Source: Diphasiastrum complanatum (Eukaryota > Streptophyta > Lycopodiopsida > Lycopodiales > Lycopodiaceae). From it: a DNA stretch of 64,000 bases. The position numbers were made by a program, and so were the translations under genes. The stretch lies in NCBI GenBank assembly GCA_029204225.1, contig CM055110.1, forward strand, positions 35,415,936 through 35,479,935, given 5' to 3'. Every line of letters starts with the position of its first letter. Position 1 is the first letter of the stretch. Below are positions 1-10,216 of the stretch, piece by piece. Under the pieces are notes generated by a model that had not been told where the DNA came from, made no database searches, and saw nothing but the letters and a program-made list of their open reading frames with translations.

Positions 1-290
1 GGCATCTAACAAATCTAATATAACATCTGCACGGGCTGTTCTAAGAGAGAAATTAAACTTTGAAAAATAAAGATAGGGAGGGATCGATGCCTCTTGTTCT
101 GAACTCATATTTGCCGACGGAGTATTGAAGTCACAAAAGTTGCACAAATCAGCAAAGTTGCTTGCCAATGTATTGCTGCTGAGTGCCCACTATTAGAAAC
201 CGACGACTTTCTGGCACTGATCTTGCAAATCAACACGCAATCGAATTGTGGGAAGCTCAATTATGTATATGCCGCTGAGATCGGAGAGAT

Positions 291-292
<2 letters not shown>

Positions 293-345
<53 letters not shown>
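293..345. repeat. (GA)n microsatellite
   Basis: An uninterrupted run of GA dinucleotides about 53 bp long, preceded by two copies of the heptamer ATCGGAG. Open reading frames across it (Ser-Leu or Arg-Glu repeats) are artefacts of the repeat. Confidence 0.97.
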
Positions 346-348
<3 letters not shown>

Positions 349-1790
349 AGTTGCTTTTGATTTTAGAGTTCTGAGGAGGGGTTCCAATTATGCAGCGGGG
401 CCAGCGATGGGATGTCTTTTTTGGGAGAGGTACAGCATGGTGAGGGAGGACGGCCAATGGTGTGGCATGAAAACGACTAAAATCCAGGTGGAGTGATGAT
501 GATTGGGTCTAGGTGCATGTGCTTGTGGTGCAGGACCCAGTTTTTTGGTCCTCTTTTTGCCTTTCTTTATTCTCACTCTTTTCTTTTCAGGTTCCAAGTT
601 GGAACTTTGTAGCATTACTCCACCCACTATTAGGAAACATGAGTGCATAAGTGGAGATACGTATGTTATTGGTAGAAGGGTGGACCCGTGTTGTGCAACC
701 CTACTCATGACTAAGACCTTAGAATCTACTTAACTAACTCACAATGTTGTGCACTATAGTTGCATATAATGACATGACATGGATATTATTTGAAGATATG
801 TATATGTTATTGTTAGAGTGGGACCTTTGAGTGCAAGCCTATTAATAACTTATGTCTCGCGATATATTTAGCAAGGTCATAGTGTTGTCACAACACTATC
901 GATAGAGTTGCCAAACAACTTAGAGAGCCTCTACATGGATCATGTTCCTATAGATATATAACATAGCAAAGGTGGAGTGATGTTAGTGTGCAATACTAGG
1001 CAACGCTGGAAGGATTGATCCACAATTAGATCATTATTTTAATAATTTTTTCTCGAAAAGATTTTTGGCTAGTAATTTGACATCTCCCACAACCTTTACT
1101 CTGTAAGATAATAAGCAAAGGCTCGATGCACATAATGGCCAACTTTGGTATTCGGTTAGCAACAAAAAAGGACATTCCTCCAATCACTAGATGAGCATGT
1201 AGACAATAATGGCAACCATGGCAATCACAAGCCCACAATCATCCAACAATACCAGGTGCTTAGAATCTCTGTTAGCACATCTCAAGCACCCATTGATTTT
1301 AGTACGCCCTTGGATGGTGGTGGGCTAGTGACTTCTTGCCATGTGCCAATCATAACATTCGAACATTATATCCATTTGTAAACATCAAATTGACACAAAA
1401 CGGTCAAAAACCAAGAAACTAGTCAAGAACAAAAAAAAACTAGACAAATATATATATATAATTAGCAAATTAGGCAAAGAAAGATAAATATTTCCAGAAA
1501 GTGATCATTCATTACATAAGAGACATATACTAGAGCAAGAACAAGATCTCATGTGTTGCTATTAACCACCAAAGGCAGAAGCCATAGCTCTCATTGAAGA
1601 AAAGGTCCCAAATCTCATTAGAGAAAGTTCAACTTAGTTGAAAGTAGAACAAGTTCCAAATTTACAATGGGCCTTTGTACCTCTATTATGAGTTCTAGAT
1701 TGCAGACTAAAAACAATCTTGTATGAACTTTCGTTATCATATTGAGAAAAAATCACTTAGTCCTTCAATTAGCTAATAGAGATGGAAAAT
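346..1790. other. Unassigned AT-rich DNA
   Basis: I see no convincing gene, RNA or repeat structure here. Short open frames exist on both strands (for example 388-708 minus, 503-733 plus) but none resembles a known family or shows plausible splice structure. Confidence 0.5.
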
Positions 1791-2216
1791 TCAGCAGGCA
1801 TTACGGTGGTTCTGAATGCCCATAAAGCTGCGTGGAGTTTGTTCCCAAGCCGAGTGTGAAGCTTCAACCATCTTCATGATAATTCCGCTACACATAGAAT
1901 TGCAAGATATCACACTATGTTTGGCTTGAAGATTTAATAGTAGAGAAGTCGCCAAAAGAGATGTCTTTGCTCTAGGGTACAATGTTGTCTTTGATTCTTC
2001 TCGCAATTTCTTTTCTTCTTTAGACAAAAGTGCCTCCTCGTCTTGTTCATTGTGTCTAGCTGCACTATTATTCTTGTACATAGCATCCAATATGTCTCCC
2101 ATGGCTTCAAATTCTTCATTCATTGGAAGCTCATTTTCATCATTGGAACTTGTTTGTGAAAGAGGTAGATGAGCTAAATTCAGATGCATTAGTCTTTTGA
2201 TTAATGCGCTCATCAA
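1791..2216 (-). pseudogene. CACTA (En/Spm) TNP2-like transposase fragment
   Basis: A 141-residue open frame on the minus strand carries an acidic stretch followed by a segment with LYPRAKTSLLATSLLLNLQAK, then, after what looks like a small frame slip, a TPRS...AC ending. This matches the family-wide layout of the TNP2-type transposase N-terminal region of plant CACTA transposons: acidic stretch, LYPG-(A/C)-K-S-L, then a segment ending in a conserved A-C before a zinc-binding part. The zinc-binding and catalytic parts are absent, so this is a decayed internal fragment. I did not find CACTA terminal repeats in the window. The family call rests on remembered motif layout, not on a search. Confidence 0.6.
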
Positions 2217-2616
2217 TTTTCATCATCTCTTTTAAGCCTTGACATTGACGACGAGGTAATTGCTTTATATGAGGACCGTTGTATGACATTTGTCGTCTAT
2301 GTCGGCCATACGAAAATTATTGTCTCCAATGCTAATGAGGATGAAGAATGCTATATACCAAAACAGCAAAAAGTAGGTTGAAACTATGCTTGATAAACAT
2401 TTCCTCCCAATACTTGATAGATCTGAATGTTGCATGAATATAAATTACCTCTTTGTTTAGAAAGTATGGATCATAGAATCAATCACCTGATATAATACTC
2501 AATTATTTGATTAATTGATAGATTATCGAATAAGATGATTATATGTTGTTGTGTCGTCTTCGTAGTATAGAGGTTCGTTGCTGGGAGCGGCAACCTCGCC
2601 TTCACCTGCATAGCAC
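2217..2616. other. Unassigned DNA between CACTA fragment and Element A
   Basis: This may include more of the decayed CACTA transposase on the minus strand, but no readable motif remains. It ends in a purine-rich GAGAA tract at about 2617-2658, which is the insertion site of Element A. Confidence 0.4.
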
Positions 2617-2658
2617 GAAAAGAGAAGAGAGAAGAGAGAAGAGAGAAGAGAGGGAGAG

Positions 2659-3147
2659 TGTAAAGACCACTAGGGAAAACCCCTAAGATGAGGATAGGAA
2701 AACACAAGAGAGACTGTGGAGCAAAACCACCCAACCAATCCTAGATCCCTCCTAGAGAATCCTCCTGGATCTAGCCCTCAAGCCATGCCAACGTGCCAGC
2801 AAGAGGAGAAGAGCTAATCAGGTAACCTAGACCAAGTCGTTGACGGAATAATCACTACCTCAATATATAGAGAGTAGGATCCTAAGCATGAGCACATGCA
2901 ATTCCCATGCAGGTCAACTATAAATAGGTCATAGCTCTACATGCATACCTCCTGCCTATATCAATCACACGTACATGCACTACTCCATATGTCTCAATTA
3001 GAGTGTCTGGGTCCTCTCAAGCTTACTAGTCACCAACAGGCCTCAACGTGGAGTAAAATCTAGGTGTGACCAATAATCTCAAACACTAGAGGGCCGGCCT
3101 ACCATATTAGGACTATTCCAAGTCCTTAACCGAATATGGCCGTAACA
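2659..3147 (-). repeat. Element A 3' LTR (left copy)
   Basis: A 489-bp terminal repeat identical in length to 13644-14132, with TG...CA ends. In element orientation it is the 3' LTR because the polypurine tract lies directly inside it. Confidence 0.93.
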
Positions 3148-3160
3148 TTTTTCCTCCCTT
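3148..3160 (-). promoter_or_regulatory. Element A polypurine tract
   Basis: The minus strand reads AAGGGAGGAAAAA immediately before the 3' LTR. This is the expected plus-strand priming site for reverse transcription and fixes the orientation. Confidence 0.8.
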
Positions 3161-3450
3161 AAATAGGTTCTGTCCTCAGAACGGAAAAAAAAAAACATGA
3201 AACTATTCCTTAAGCTTTCAGATCTTATCCATGAACCATTATTCTTAGTCTGATCTTTCCACCTGAATAAGTACTCAGAGATGCAACAATATCTAAATTG
3301 CTTGCCTCTACTCATGAATACTAGTTCAAATTCCCAAAGATACATTAAGCTATAAAATTTCCACATGGGTAGATCTTATCCAAAATAAATACTCACCACC
3401 TTCATGTAATCCCAGTTACATGAAATACTGGGTGATTTTACTTTATTTCA
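3160..3450 (-). pseudogene. Gypsy integrase C-terminus and chromodomain-like remnant
   Basis: On the minus strand one frame reads an HPVFHVT motif near 3430, typical of the end of Ty3/gypsy integrases. Another frame then reads EYLFRWKDQ...SWIRSESL, which resembles a chromodomain (EYLVKWKG...TWE..E.L), and RSEDRTYLREE just before the polypurine tract. The order integrase end, chromodomain, polypurine tract, LTR is that of chromoviruses. Frameshifts separate the pieces, so this is a dead copy. Divergence is high and the family call is an inference. Confidence 0.5.
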
Positions 3451-5159
3451 GAAATCAAATCCAAAAGCTAAAGAAATTCCATGTCAATTTCTTGTAAAAA
3501 ATAATGCTTCTTGGTACAAATATTCTTAGAATATACAAATATTCCAAAATATCACAATTCAGTCATCTAAAATCTCTAGGAGATCCATCAAGTCTTAGAT
3601 ATATATAACTCAACCTAGAGTACTACAATTACTCTAATGAGTTAACAGCCCCATTTCTAGCATCATATGCAAGAAATTAGCATATATCCGTATCTTGATA
3701 GATTTATCTGTCTCCTACAAGACTGGAGATTTAGACTGAACTTTGTACACAAGCACTTAAAGTAAACAAATTCCTCATAAGTAAGTAATTACTTAATGAA
3801 AATGCCTGTGAGATCCACACAATCTCAAGTATGTGCTAGAGTAAAGAAATTTAGAGTTCAACCAACAGATCTAAATCCTTGACTCTCCCATATTGATCAA
3901 GAACTACTCATTATCTTAAGAATCCTCATATTTCTTTCAAATGACCTTTAAGTATCAATTTATGATCCGTCAATCATAAACATTTAGAATCTTATGATTC
4001 GTCAATCATAATTCTCAAGATTCTAAAACCATACTTAATCACTGAAAGATATTGGAGTATATGGACAACATACCACTCATGAAATATAAGAATCATTCTG
4101 AAATCTTTTCCACAAGAAAAATCACTGAATTCCAAGAATATTATTTCAAATCGATCCTTAATCAAGTTATGAGTTCCAAATTCTACATTCAACAAAGAAA
4201 TTAAAGACCTTTATAACATTCATCTTTAACAATATAAAATCTATACTATCTCCTAGAACATCATCTAGAGATTACAAAATTCTGCTGAATCCCCAAAATT
4301 CAGTTTACTATTCTTGGCACCATTAGGATCCGGTATCCAATTGAGCTCACTGGGATACTATCACTAATGAATCAAGTCTATTACTCAACTGAGAAATACT
4401 CATCCAAAAAATCGGTATCCTATGCACACAATTCCTTAATGAATCTGAATGACTCATAAATTATGTGTCTTACAACCAATACACGCAAAACAAACAATTT
4501 TCGGTGAATTTTCTTCACACTATCCGTTTTACCAATTAACTTCCATAGGAGTAAATCAATTACTCAAGTTAATTGCTCATGATTTAGAAATCTTAAATGT
4601 CTAGGTGCAGATCTTATTTATACTAGTATAACACCACATTTAGACCCATATCCAACTCACTTTTAAGTTAACCAATAGATCTATCAGAATGGATCTGTTA
4701 ACTCTGCAAGTAATTGTCAAACACAATACTTGATCACATGTCTATGTTCAACAACTAGGTTAAGTGCACCAAATAACCTTAGTAACCAAGAATACATAGT
4801 AGATCCAAACAAGATTAATCGTGCACATATGAGAAAAATCTCACTATGACCCAGTACATAAACACACATGTCCTTATCTGGCAGATTCCTCTAAAATCCG
4901 CATATGTTACTCACATATCTCATTGAGAATCTTGTAACTCGGTTACAGAAGTTTCTATTTCTCTTGAGTAAATAACATATCTGGGAAATCTCTGAAGTGA
5001 ATAATTCCACATCACAAGTTTTCCAACCATCATACTTTTATCCACAAAATTCCTTCAACCAATTCCTACTTCAGATTAGGCTGACTTATACAGACATCTT
5101 TGGACAAAAGGTTCAGATTAAAGCTTTATTCCACTGATCCAATCCATAACTAAATGGTA
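3451..5159 (-). other. Decayed interior of Element A, left part
   Basis: AT-rich sequence without readable frames, presumably former pol coding sequence on the minus strand. It is recognisably similar to 33390-34680, which supports a common retroelement origin. It is cut by the insertion of Element B. Confidence 0.6.
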
Positions 5160-5164
5160 CTTGG
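5160..5164. repeat. Target site duplication of Element B (left)
   Basis: CTTGG lies directly before the left LTR and is repeated at 10212-10216 directly after the right LTR. Removing the element restores a contiguous sequence similar to 34670-34685. Confidence 0.93.
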
Positions 5165-5817
5165 TGTGAAGGATTTCAGATCATTCAAGATCCAATCCAT
5201 GTCTTTGATCTTTGGTTACAATAAGGAGCAAACCAACAATCCTGCCAATGTAGAAAAATCAGCATCTACATACAAAATGAGATGCAAACTCTAAGAGATA
5301 TTGATCAAACATGAACCAAAACATAAAATATGTTTTTTGTCCGTACAATTACAGTACTCTACTGTATTTCACACGTGTGGAACCGAAAATAGCAACAAAT
5401 GGCATTCTACACACAAGATTGCAAGATAACACCAAGATAGTGCACCAATGAGTAGTAGAACCCAAAGAGAACCATGTATAATGATGAAATGAGAGAGAGA
5501 AGAGAGAATATGTGTCTCTTCACGAGTTACATCCTTTTATAGACTTTCCAAACCCTATTTGGCCACTTGGCTTTCCCTCCAAAATGTAAACCCTACTATT
5601 TTTGGGTCTAGATTCAATGTACCCAAAGTTCAAATTTGAATCTCTCTCAAACTCGACTACCAACTTTCCCACACTTTCAAAAAGTGTTTATTGAATGTAT
5701 TTTAAACTAATATAACTTCAAAAATTTTATCTCTAAGTCTAAAATGAGTTTTGGCCTCTTATTGACAATTTACCAAAATATGACTAAACTAGACTAAACT
5801 AGTTGAAATCTCTCACA
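5165..5817 (-). repeat. Element B 3' LTR (left copy)
   Basis: Terminal repeat matching 9560-10211 with scattered differences. On the minus strand it contains a TATA-like CTATAAAAGG near 5540 followed by a short CT-rich stretch, the expected core promoter arrangement. Confidence 0.93.
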
Positions 5818-5828
5818 CTCCCTCTTCA
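5818..5828 (-). promoter_or_regulatory. Element B polypurine tract
   Basis: The minus strand reads TGAAGAGGGAG directly before the 3' LTR. The same sequence sits at the equivalent place in Element C (17972-17982). Confidence 0.75.
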
Positions 5829-5839
5829 ACTAGTTTTGG

Positions 5840-7590
5840 CATAGTTTTGACAATAGAACTTGGATCCAACTTTAGAATGATCTCCATCCTAAGTATAGAT
5901 CTCCTTTCTAAGGTTTTAAAGTATCTTTCATACCATAAAACTCCATGAATGAGCCTCCATCTCCATCTTGCCACAAGATATCATCAAACCTTGATGACTT
6001 GGCCATGAATGAGTGACATAATGAACCTCCATTAGCTTCATTTCCATCAGCAAAACCAGCCAAGAATGCTAGTACAACTCCAACAATAAGATATTGCAAG
6101 ATAATGTAGCTAGTTTGTCCATATCTTGACAATTTGCACACATCCACATGAAATAGCTCAAACATGAGATAGAACAAGTAAATAAACTTGAACAACACTT
6201 CCTTGCTGCTCCTTTGACCTTAATTGAGTCTTCAATAAGCTGCAAAAACAGATCCACAACATCTTTGCCAAAAAACCTTCCTTTGATGCTCTTGACTAGC
6301 TCCAAATTGCCACCTTTCCTTTTGTGTTGTTGAAGCCCTTTGAGACCAACCTCTTGATCTTCCTCTTGACCATCAAAGTAATTGAACAAAATTTGTTTTT
6401 CAGATCCATTACTTGCTTTTCCAGTATGAAAACCATGAGAACCAATATCCACTTTGATAGCATCATCTACACAAGAAAATTCTCCAAAACATGTGAGTAA
6501 AGCAAAGTGAGTCGCTTCCACTTGCTTACCTTTCTCTTGATCATCAAAGATATCAAAGATATGAATATCTTTAGACCTGAACCTCTGGAAATACTCCCTC
6601 TCAAACATATGATCTAGATCCAACAAGAACTCATCAATTCTTGATCTCAAATTTTCACAAAGTTAGTGAAAACAATGTCACCAATGTCACCATCATAAAT
6701 CAAAAGATAGATTCCAAACTTTCCATCCAACATGAAGTAGAGTAGGTGAAGATGAGTATCAAACCTAATAAATCTAGCCTTCTTGAGTCCATAACAAACC
6801 TCAATAAGCTCACCAATGAGATCTCCCTTGTCTTGAAGAAATTGCCTCTCGATTTGCTCCATGTAGTCTTCTCCAGCCAACCTTTTGCCATCTCGATCAT
6901 GAGTGATCAATTAACAATCATAGAATCCTTTGAGTTGATGAAGAGATGTGAGATCCATGCCTTGGATCTTCCCAAGAACCAATCTTCCATTGCTCTTTCC
7001 TTCATAAGACTCCCTCTTAATGATTGCATCATAAGAAGTAGAAACCTCAAAAACATTAGAAGCCATGAAAAAAATGATTAGTACCTTCAACATAAGGATG
7101 ATTAAAGTACTCTCTTTTTTCAAACAAGAACTTCTACTCAATGTTTTAGGTAATGAATCTTATGATAATGATTCTTCCTCACTATCATTCACAATGACAT
7201 CATTCAAAGTACATCCTACTTTGAACTCTTCACATACTTCTCTTCTTCTTGACTTATGACTATCTCCCTCACCAAGTCTCTTGATAGAACCATTTGATCT
7301 ACTTTCTTTATGAAGAAATGTGACTCCACTTGCTGCAAAAATGACTTTCTTGGACTCATCACAAAAGAATGTAGAAGAACCACCTCCTTCATGAATGCAC
7401 CTAGCAACATCTTTTTCCATATGATCAAAGAAATCATTAGCAACAATCTTTTCCAAGGAAGAACCTTCACCACCTCCATTGATGAAGTTAGCTCTTTCCT
7501 TACCTTTTGCATGCTTGCACTTGCCATGAAGAACCATTGAAACACCATCATTATCCTCAAGACTATCCAAGTTAGCACAAAGATGAACAT
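5840..7590 (-). pseudogene. Non-polymerase coding-like region of Element B
   Basis: Downstream of the protease/pre-integrase segment, several minus-strand open frames follow one another: the tail of 8101-7160, then 7141-6911, 6910-6647 and 6650-6069. They show none of the copia integrase DDE, RT YVDD or RNase H motifs. The stretch is rich in acidic and polar residues. The end nearest the 3' LTR contains GNLELVKSIKG and a Cys-rich hydrophobic segment that recur in Element C, where they replace the RT. It could be a captured host sequence or a lineage-specific extra open frame. I do not recognise the protein. Confidence 0.5.
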
Positions 7591-7599
7591 CTCTAAGAA

Positions 7600-8101
7600 G
7601 CATATTAGATCTTGACCTAGATCTAGCATAAGGAAGCTTGTTAGACTTTGCATAAGATCCACCAATCTTATTGATGCTAAAAGGTAGCTTTGGAAAGTTG
7701 AGACCAATCTCCTTTTCCATTCCATCCTTTTTGTTAGCCATAACAAAAGCATCAAGCTTGAAAAGTCTACCTTGTCTATTGCCCCTAGCAACCAGAATTT
7801 CTTCCTTTGTAATGAAGAAAGCATCACCACCAAACTTTACCATGTATCCTTTCTCTATCATTTGACCAACACTTAGCAAATTCTTTGAAAGTGAAGGAAT
7901 GTAAAGAACACCATCAAGTCTTGCTTTCCTATTAGTAGAGAGACAAATAGGAATTGAACCAATGCCTTCAATCACACACTCACCACCATTGGCCATGTGA
8001 ATTGCTTTCTTGGCTCCATCATAAGTGACCAAAGAAGTAAAGAACTCCTTGTGACTAGTCATGTGTGAACTAGCTCCACCATGAATCTTTGTCACCTTCA
8101 C
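7600..8101 (-). pseudogene. Copia protease / pre-integrase segment (Element B)
   Basis: The minus-strand frame contains GGASSHMT, a damaged form of the copia protease motif DSGASSHMT. The catalytic Asp-Ser is lost through a frame disruption relative to gag. It then reads LYIPSLSKNLLSVGQ, a hallmark of the protease to GAG-pre-integrase linker, and a KLPYARSRSRS segment that normally precedes the integrase core. The integrase core does not follow. Confidence 0.8.
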
Positions 8102-8960
8102 TTGATATTGGACTTGAAAAACACATCAAAAGAGAATCACCACCACCTAGATCCTCATCATTAGTAGTAAAGTTGATTTGCTTGCTACCTTCATCTCTTT
8201 GCTTCTTCAAACATTCATTTGCAAAATGCCCTTTGATTCCACAATAAAAGCATTTCAACTTAGACTTATCTTTCTTTTTGCCAAAAGAAGAAGTCTCACC
8301 TTGATCTTGCCCTTTAGACCACTTGCCTTTGACGAACATAGCATCCTCTTCATAATGAGATGTCAATGTAGATCCACCTCCTCTTGATTGAAGCCTATAA
8401 TCCTCATTCACCAAGATCTCTTGCAAATCCACAATACTTGGCAAAGTCTTTTGAATAGCAAAACTTTGAACAAGATTAGCATGATCATCCAAGAAGCCAT
8501 TAAATATAACTTGAACAAGTTCTACCTCCTTAATGCTTTCATCAATACATGCTAACTCATCATTGAATACTTTAACCCTCAAAACAAAAGCATAAGTACT
8601 CTCTTCCTTCTTTTGCAAACTTTGAAAGATTTGCCTCCTAAGAGTAAGCACTCTTGATGTAGACTTGGATTCATAAAGGTTCTTCAAAGCTTCCCAAGCC
8701 TCCAAAGATGATGTGCACTTACCAACTTCCTTGAGAAGTTCATTGGTAACATTCATCTTAATCATGTGTAGAGATCTTTTAGCTCTCTTGTCATGCCTCA
8801 CTTGATCTTGAGGTGCTTGAGGCCTCTCCTCCACACCTGCAACAATCTCCATCAACTCATTCATCTCCAATAAGGACTCCATCCTCACCTTCCAAGTAGA
8901 ATAGTTGATTGAGGTAAGCCTATCATTGCTCTCCAGCATGAATCCACCACTTGTAGCCAT
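8070..8960 (-). pseudogene. Copia gag with CCHC zinc knuckle (Element B)
   Basis: An open frame that probably starts at the ATG at 8960 (MATSGGF...), because Element C gag starts at the homologous place. It has the copia gag layout: LTSINYSTWKVRMESLL near the N-terminus, a helical UBN2-type middle with LTLRRQIFQSLQ, a basic Gly-rich linker, and a zinc knuckle CFYCGIKGHFANEC with the C-C-H-C ligands present. The frame ends at a DSWWS corresponding to the entry into the protease, but the protease frame is displaced. It would form virus-like particles and bind RNA if expressed. Confidence 0.88.
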
Positions 8961-9545
8961 GTTGCAATGACCTGATCTTCTCTTTAAACCTATTCCAATG
9001 CACAAAGCACTCTCTTGAATGTCAACAAATGAACTCAAGAAGAAATCACAAAGATATGGAATCTCTCAAATATCTTCTAGCACTTCTAACTAGAAAATCA
9101 ACACATAGAATAGTGAAATCTTGATCAACCTATGATCTATCCTCAATCTAATGATTCTTGCCACTCTCTAAGATTGAAACACACTCAAATGAAGTTCAGT
9201 AACCTCACAAACTAGAGATCCAATCAAAATTAGGGTTTTGACAAATCACAAAAATTGAATATCTCAAATTCTACATGCAATTTTTAGAAACTTGATATAT
9301 CTTCTTGTAGACTCCAATGAGACCTTCCTAATGAGCCAAAAGTCATATAAATCCAGTAAACCAAGTGTGAAATCAGAATTGATCAAGTATATAACCCTAT
9401 ATTGAGTTTTGACCTACAAAAGATCAATTCTACACATGCAAAAATGCTGATTTTCGAGTAGAGATCAATCTAGCGTGCTCTAGCATTGGTAACTCCTCCA
9501 AATCTTTGATAAATATGGTTGATCCTCTCATAACCTGAAAAACAA

Positions 9546-9559
9546 GAGCTCTGATACCA
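9546..9559 (-). promoter_or_regulatory. Element B primer binding site (tRNA-iMet)
   Basis: The minus strand reads TGGTATCAGAGCTC directly after the 5' LTR. This complements the 3' end of plant initiator tRNA-Met, the usual primer of Ty1/copia elements. Confidence 0.9.
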
Positions 9560-10211
9560 TGTGAAGGATTTCAAATCATTCAAGATCCAATCCACGTCCC
9601 TGATCTTTGGTTACAATAAGGAGCAAACCAACAATCCTACCAATAGAAAAATCAGCATCTACATACAAAATGAGATGCAAACTCTAAGAGATATTGATCA
9701 AACATGAACCAAAACATAGAATATGTTTGCTGTCTATAAAATTGCAGTACCCTACTATATTTCACATGTGTGGAACCGAAAATAGCAATAAATGAGCATT
9801 CTACACACAAGATTACAAGATAACACCAAGATAGTGCACCAATGAGTAGTAGAACCCAAAGAGAACCATGTATAATGATGAAATGAGAGAGAGAAGAGAG
9901 AAGATGTGTCTCTCCACGAGTTCCATCCTTTTATAGAGTTTCCAAACCCTGTTTGGCCACTTGGGTTTCCCTCCAAAATGTAAACCCTACTATTTTTGGG
10001 TCTAGATTCAATGTACCCAAAGTTCAAATTTGAATCTCTCTCAAACTTGACTACCAACTTTCCCACACTTTCAAAAAGTGTTTATTGAATGTATTTTAAA
10101 CTAACATAACTTCAAAAAGTTTATCTCTAAGTCTAAAATGAGTTTTGGCCTCTTATTGACAATTTACCAAAATATGACTAAACTAGACTAAACTAGTTGA
10201 AATCTCTCACA
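9560..10211 (-). repeat. Element B 5' LTR (right copy)
   Basis: Terminal repeat matching 5165-5817, with TG...CA ends and the same TATA-like and CT-rich core. Confidence 0.93.
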
Positions 10212-10216
10212 CTTGG
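10212..10216. repeat. Target site duplication of Element B (right)
   Basis: CTTGG, matching 5160-5164. Confidence 0.93.

Larger units (their letters stand above)
5165..10211 (-). mobile_element. Element B: Ty1/copia element lacking integrase core, RT and RNase H
   Basis: LTRs at 5165-5817 (653 bp) and 9560-10211 (652 bp) begin TGTGAAGG and end CTCACA. The target duplication is CTTGG. The iMet primer site is at 9546-9559 and the polypurine tract at 5818-5828, so the element is on the minus strand. Coding content in order is gag with an intact zinc knuckle (8960-8070), a protease/pre-integrase segment (8101 to about 7600), then about 1.7 kb of open-frame-rich sequence with no copia pol domain I recognise. 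It is nested inside Element A, so it inserted later. The LTRs are related to those of Element C and to the partial LTR at 45443-45907. Confidence 0.93.

Noticed and set aside
6647-6910. IYLLIYDGDIGDIVF resembling a copia RT YVDD region
   Set aside because: Only a vague hydrophobic-acidic resemblance. The Y-V-D-D box is absent and no other RT motif lies nearby.
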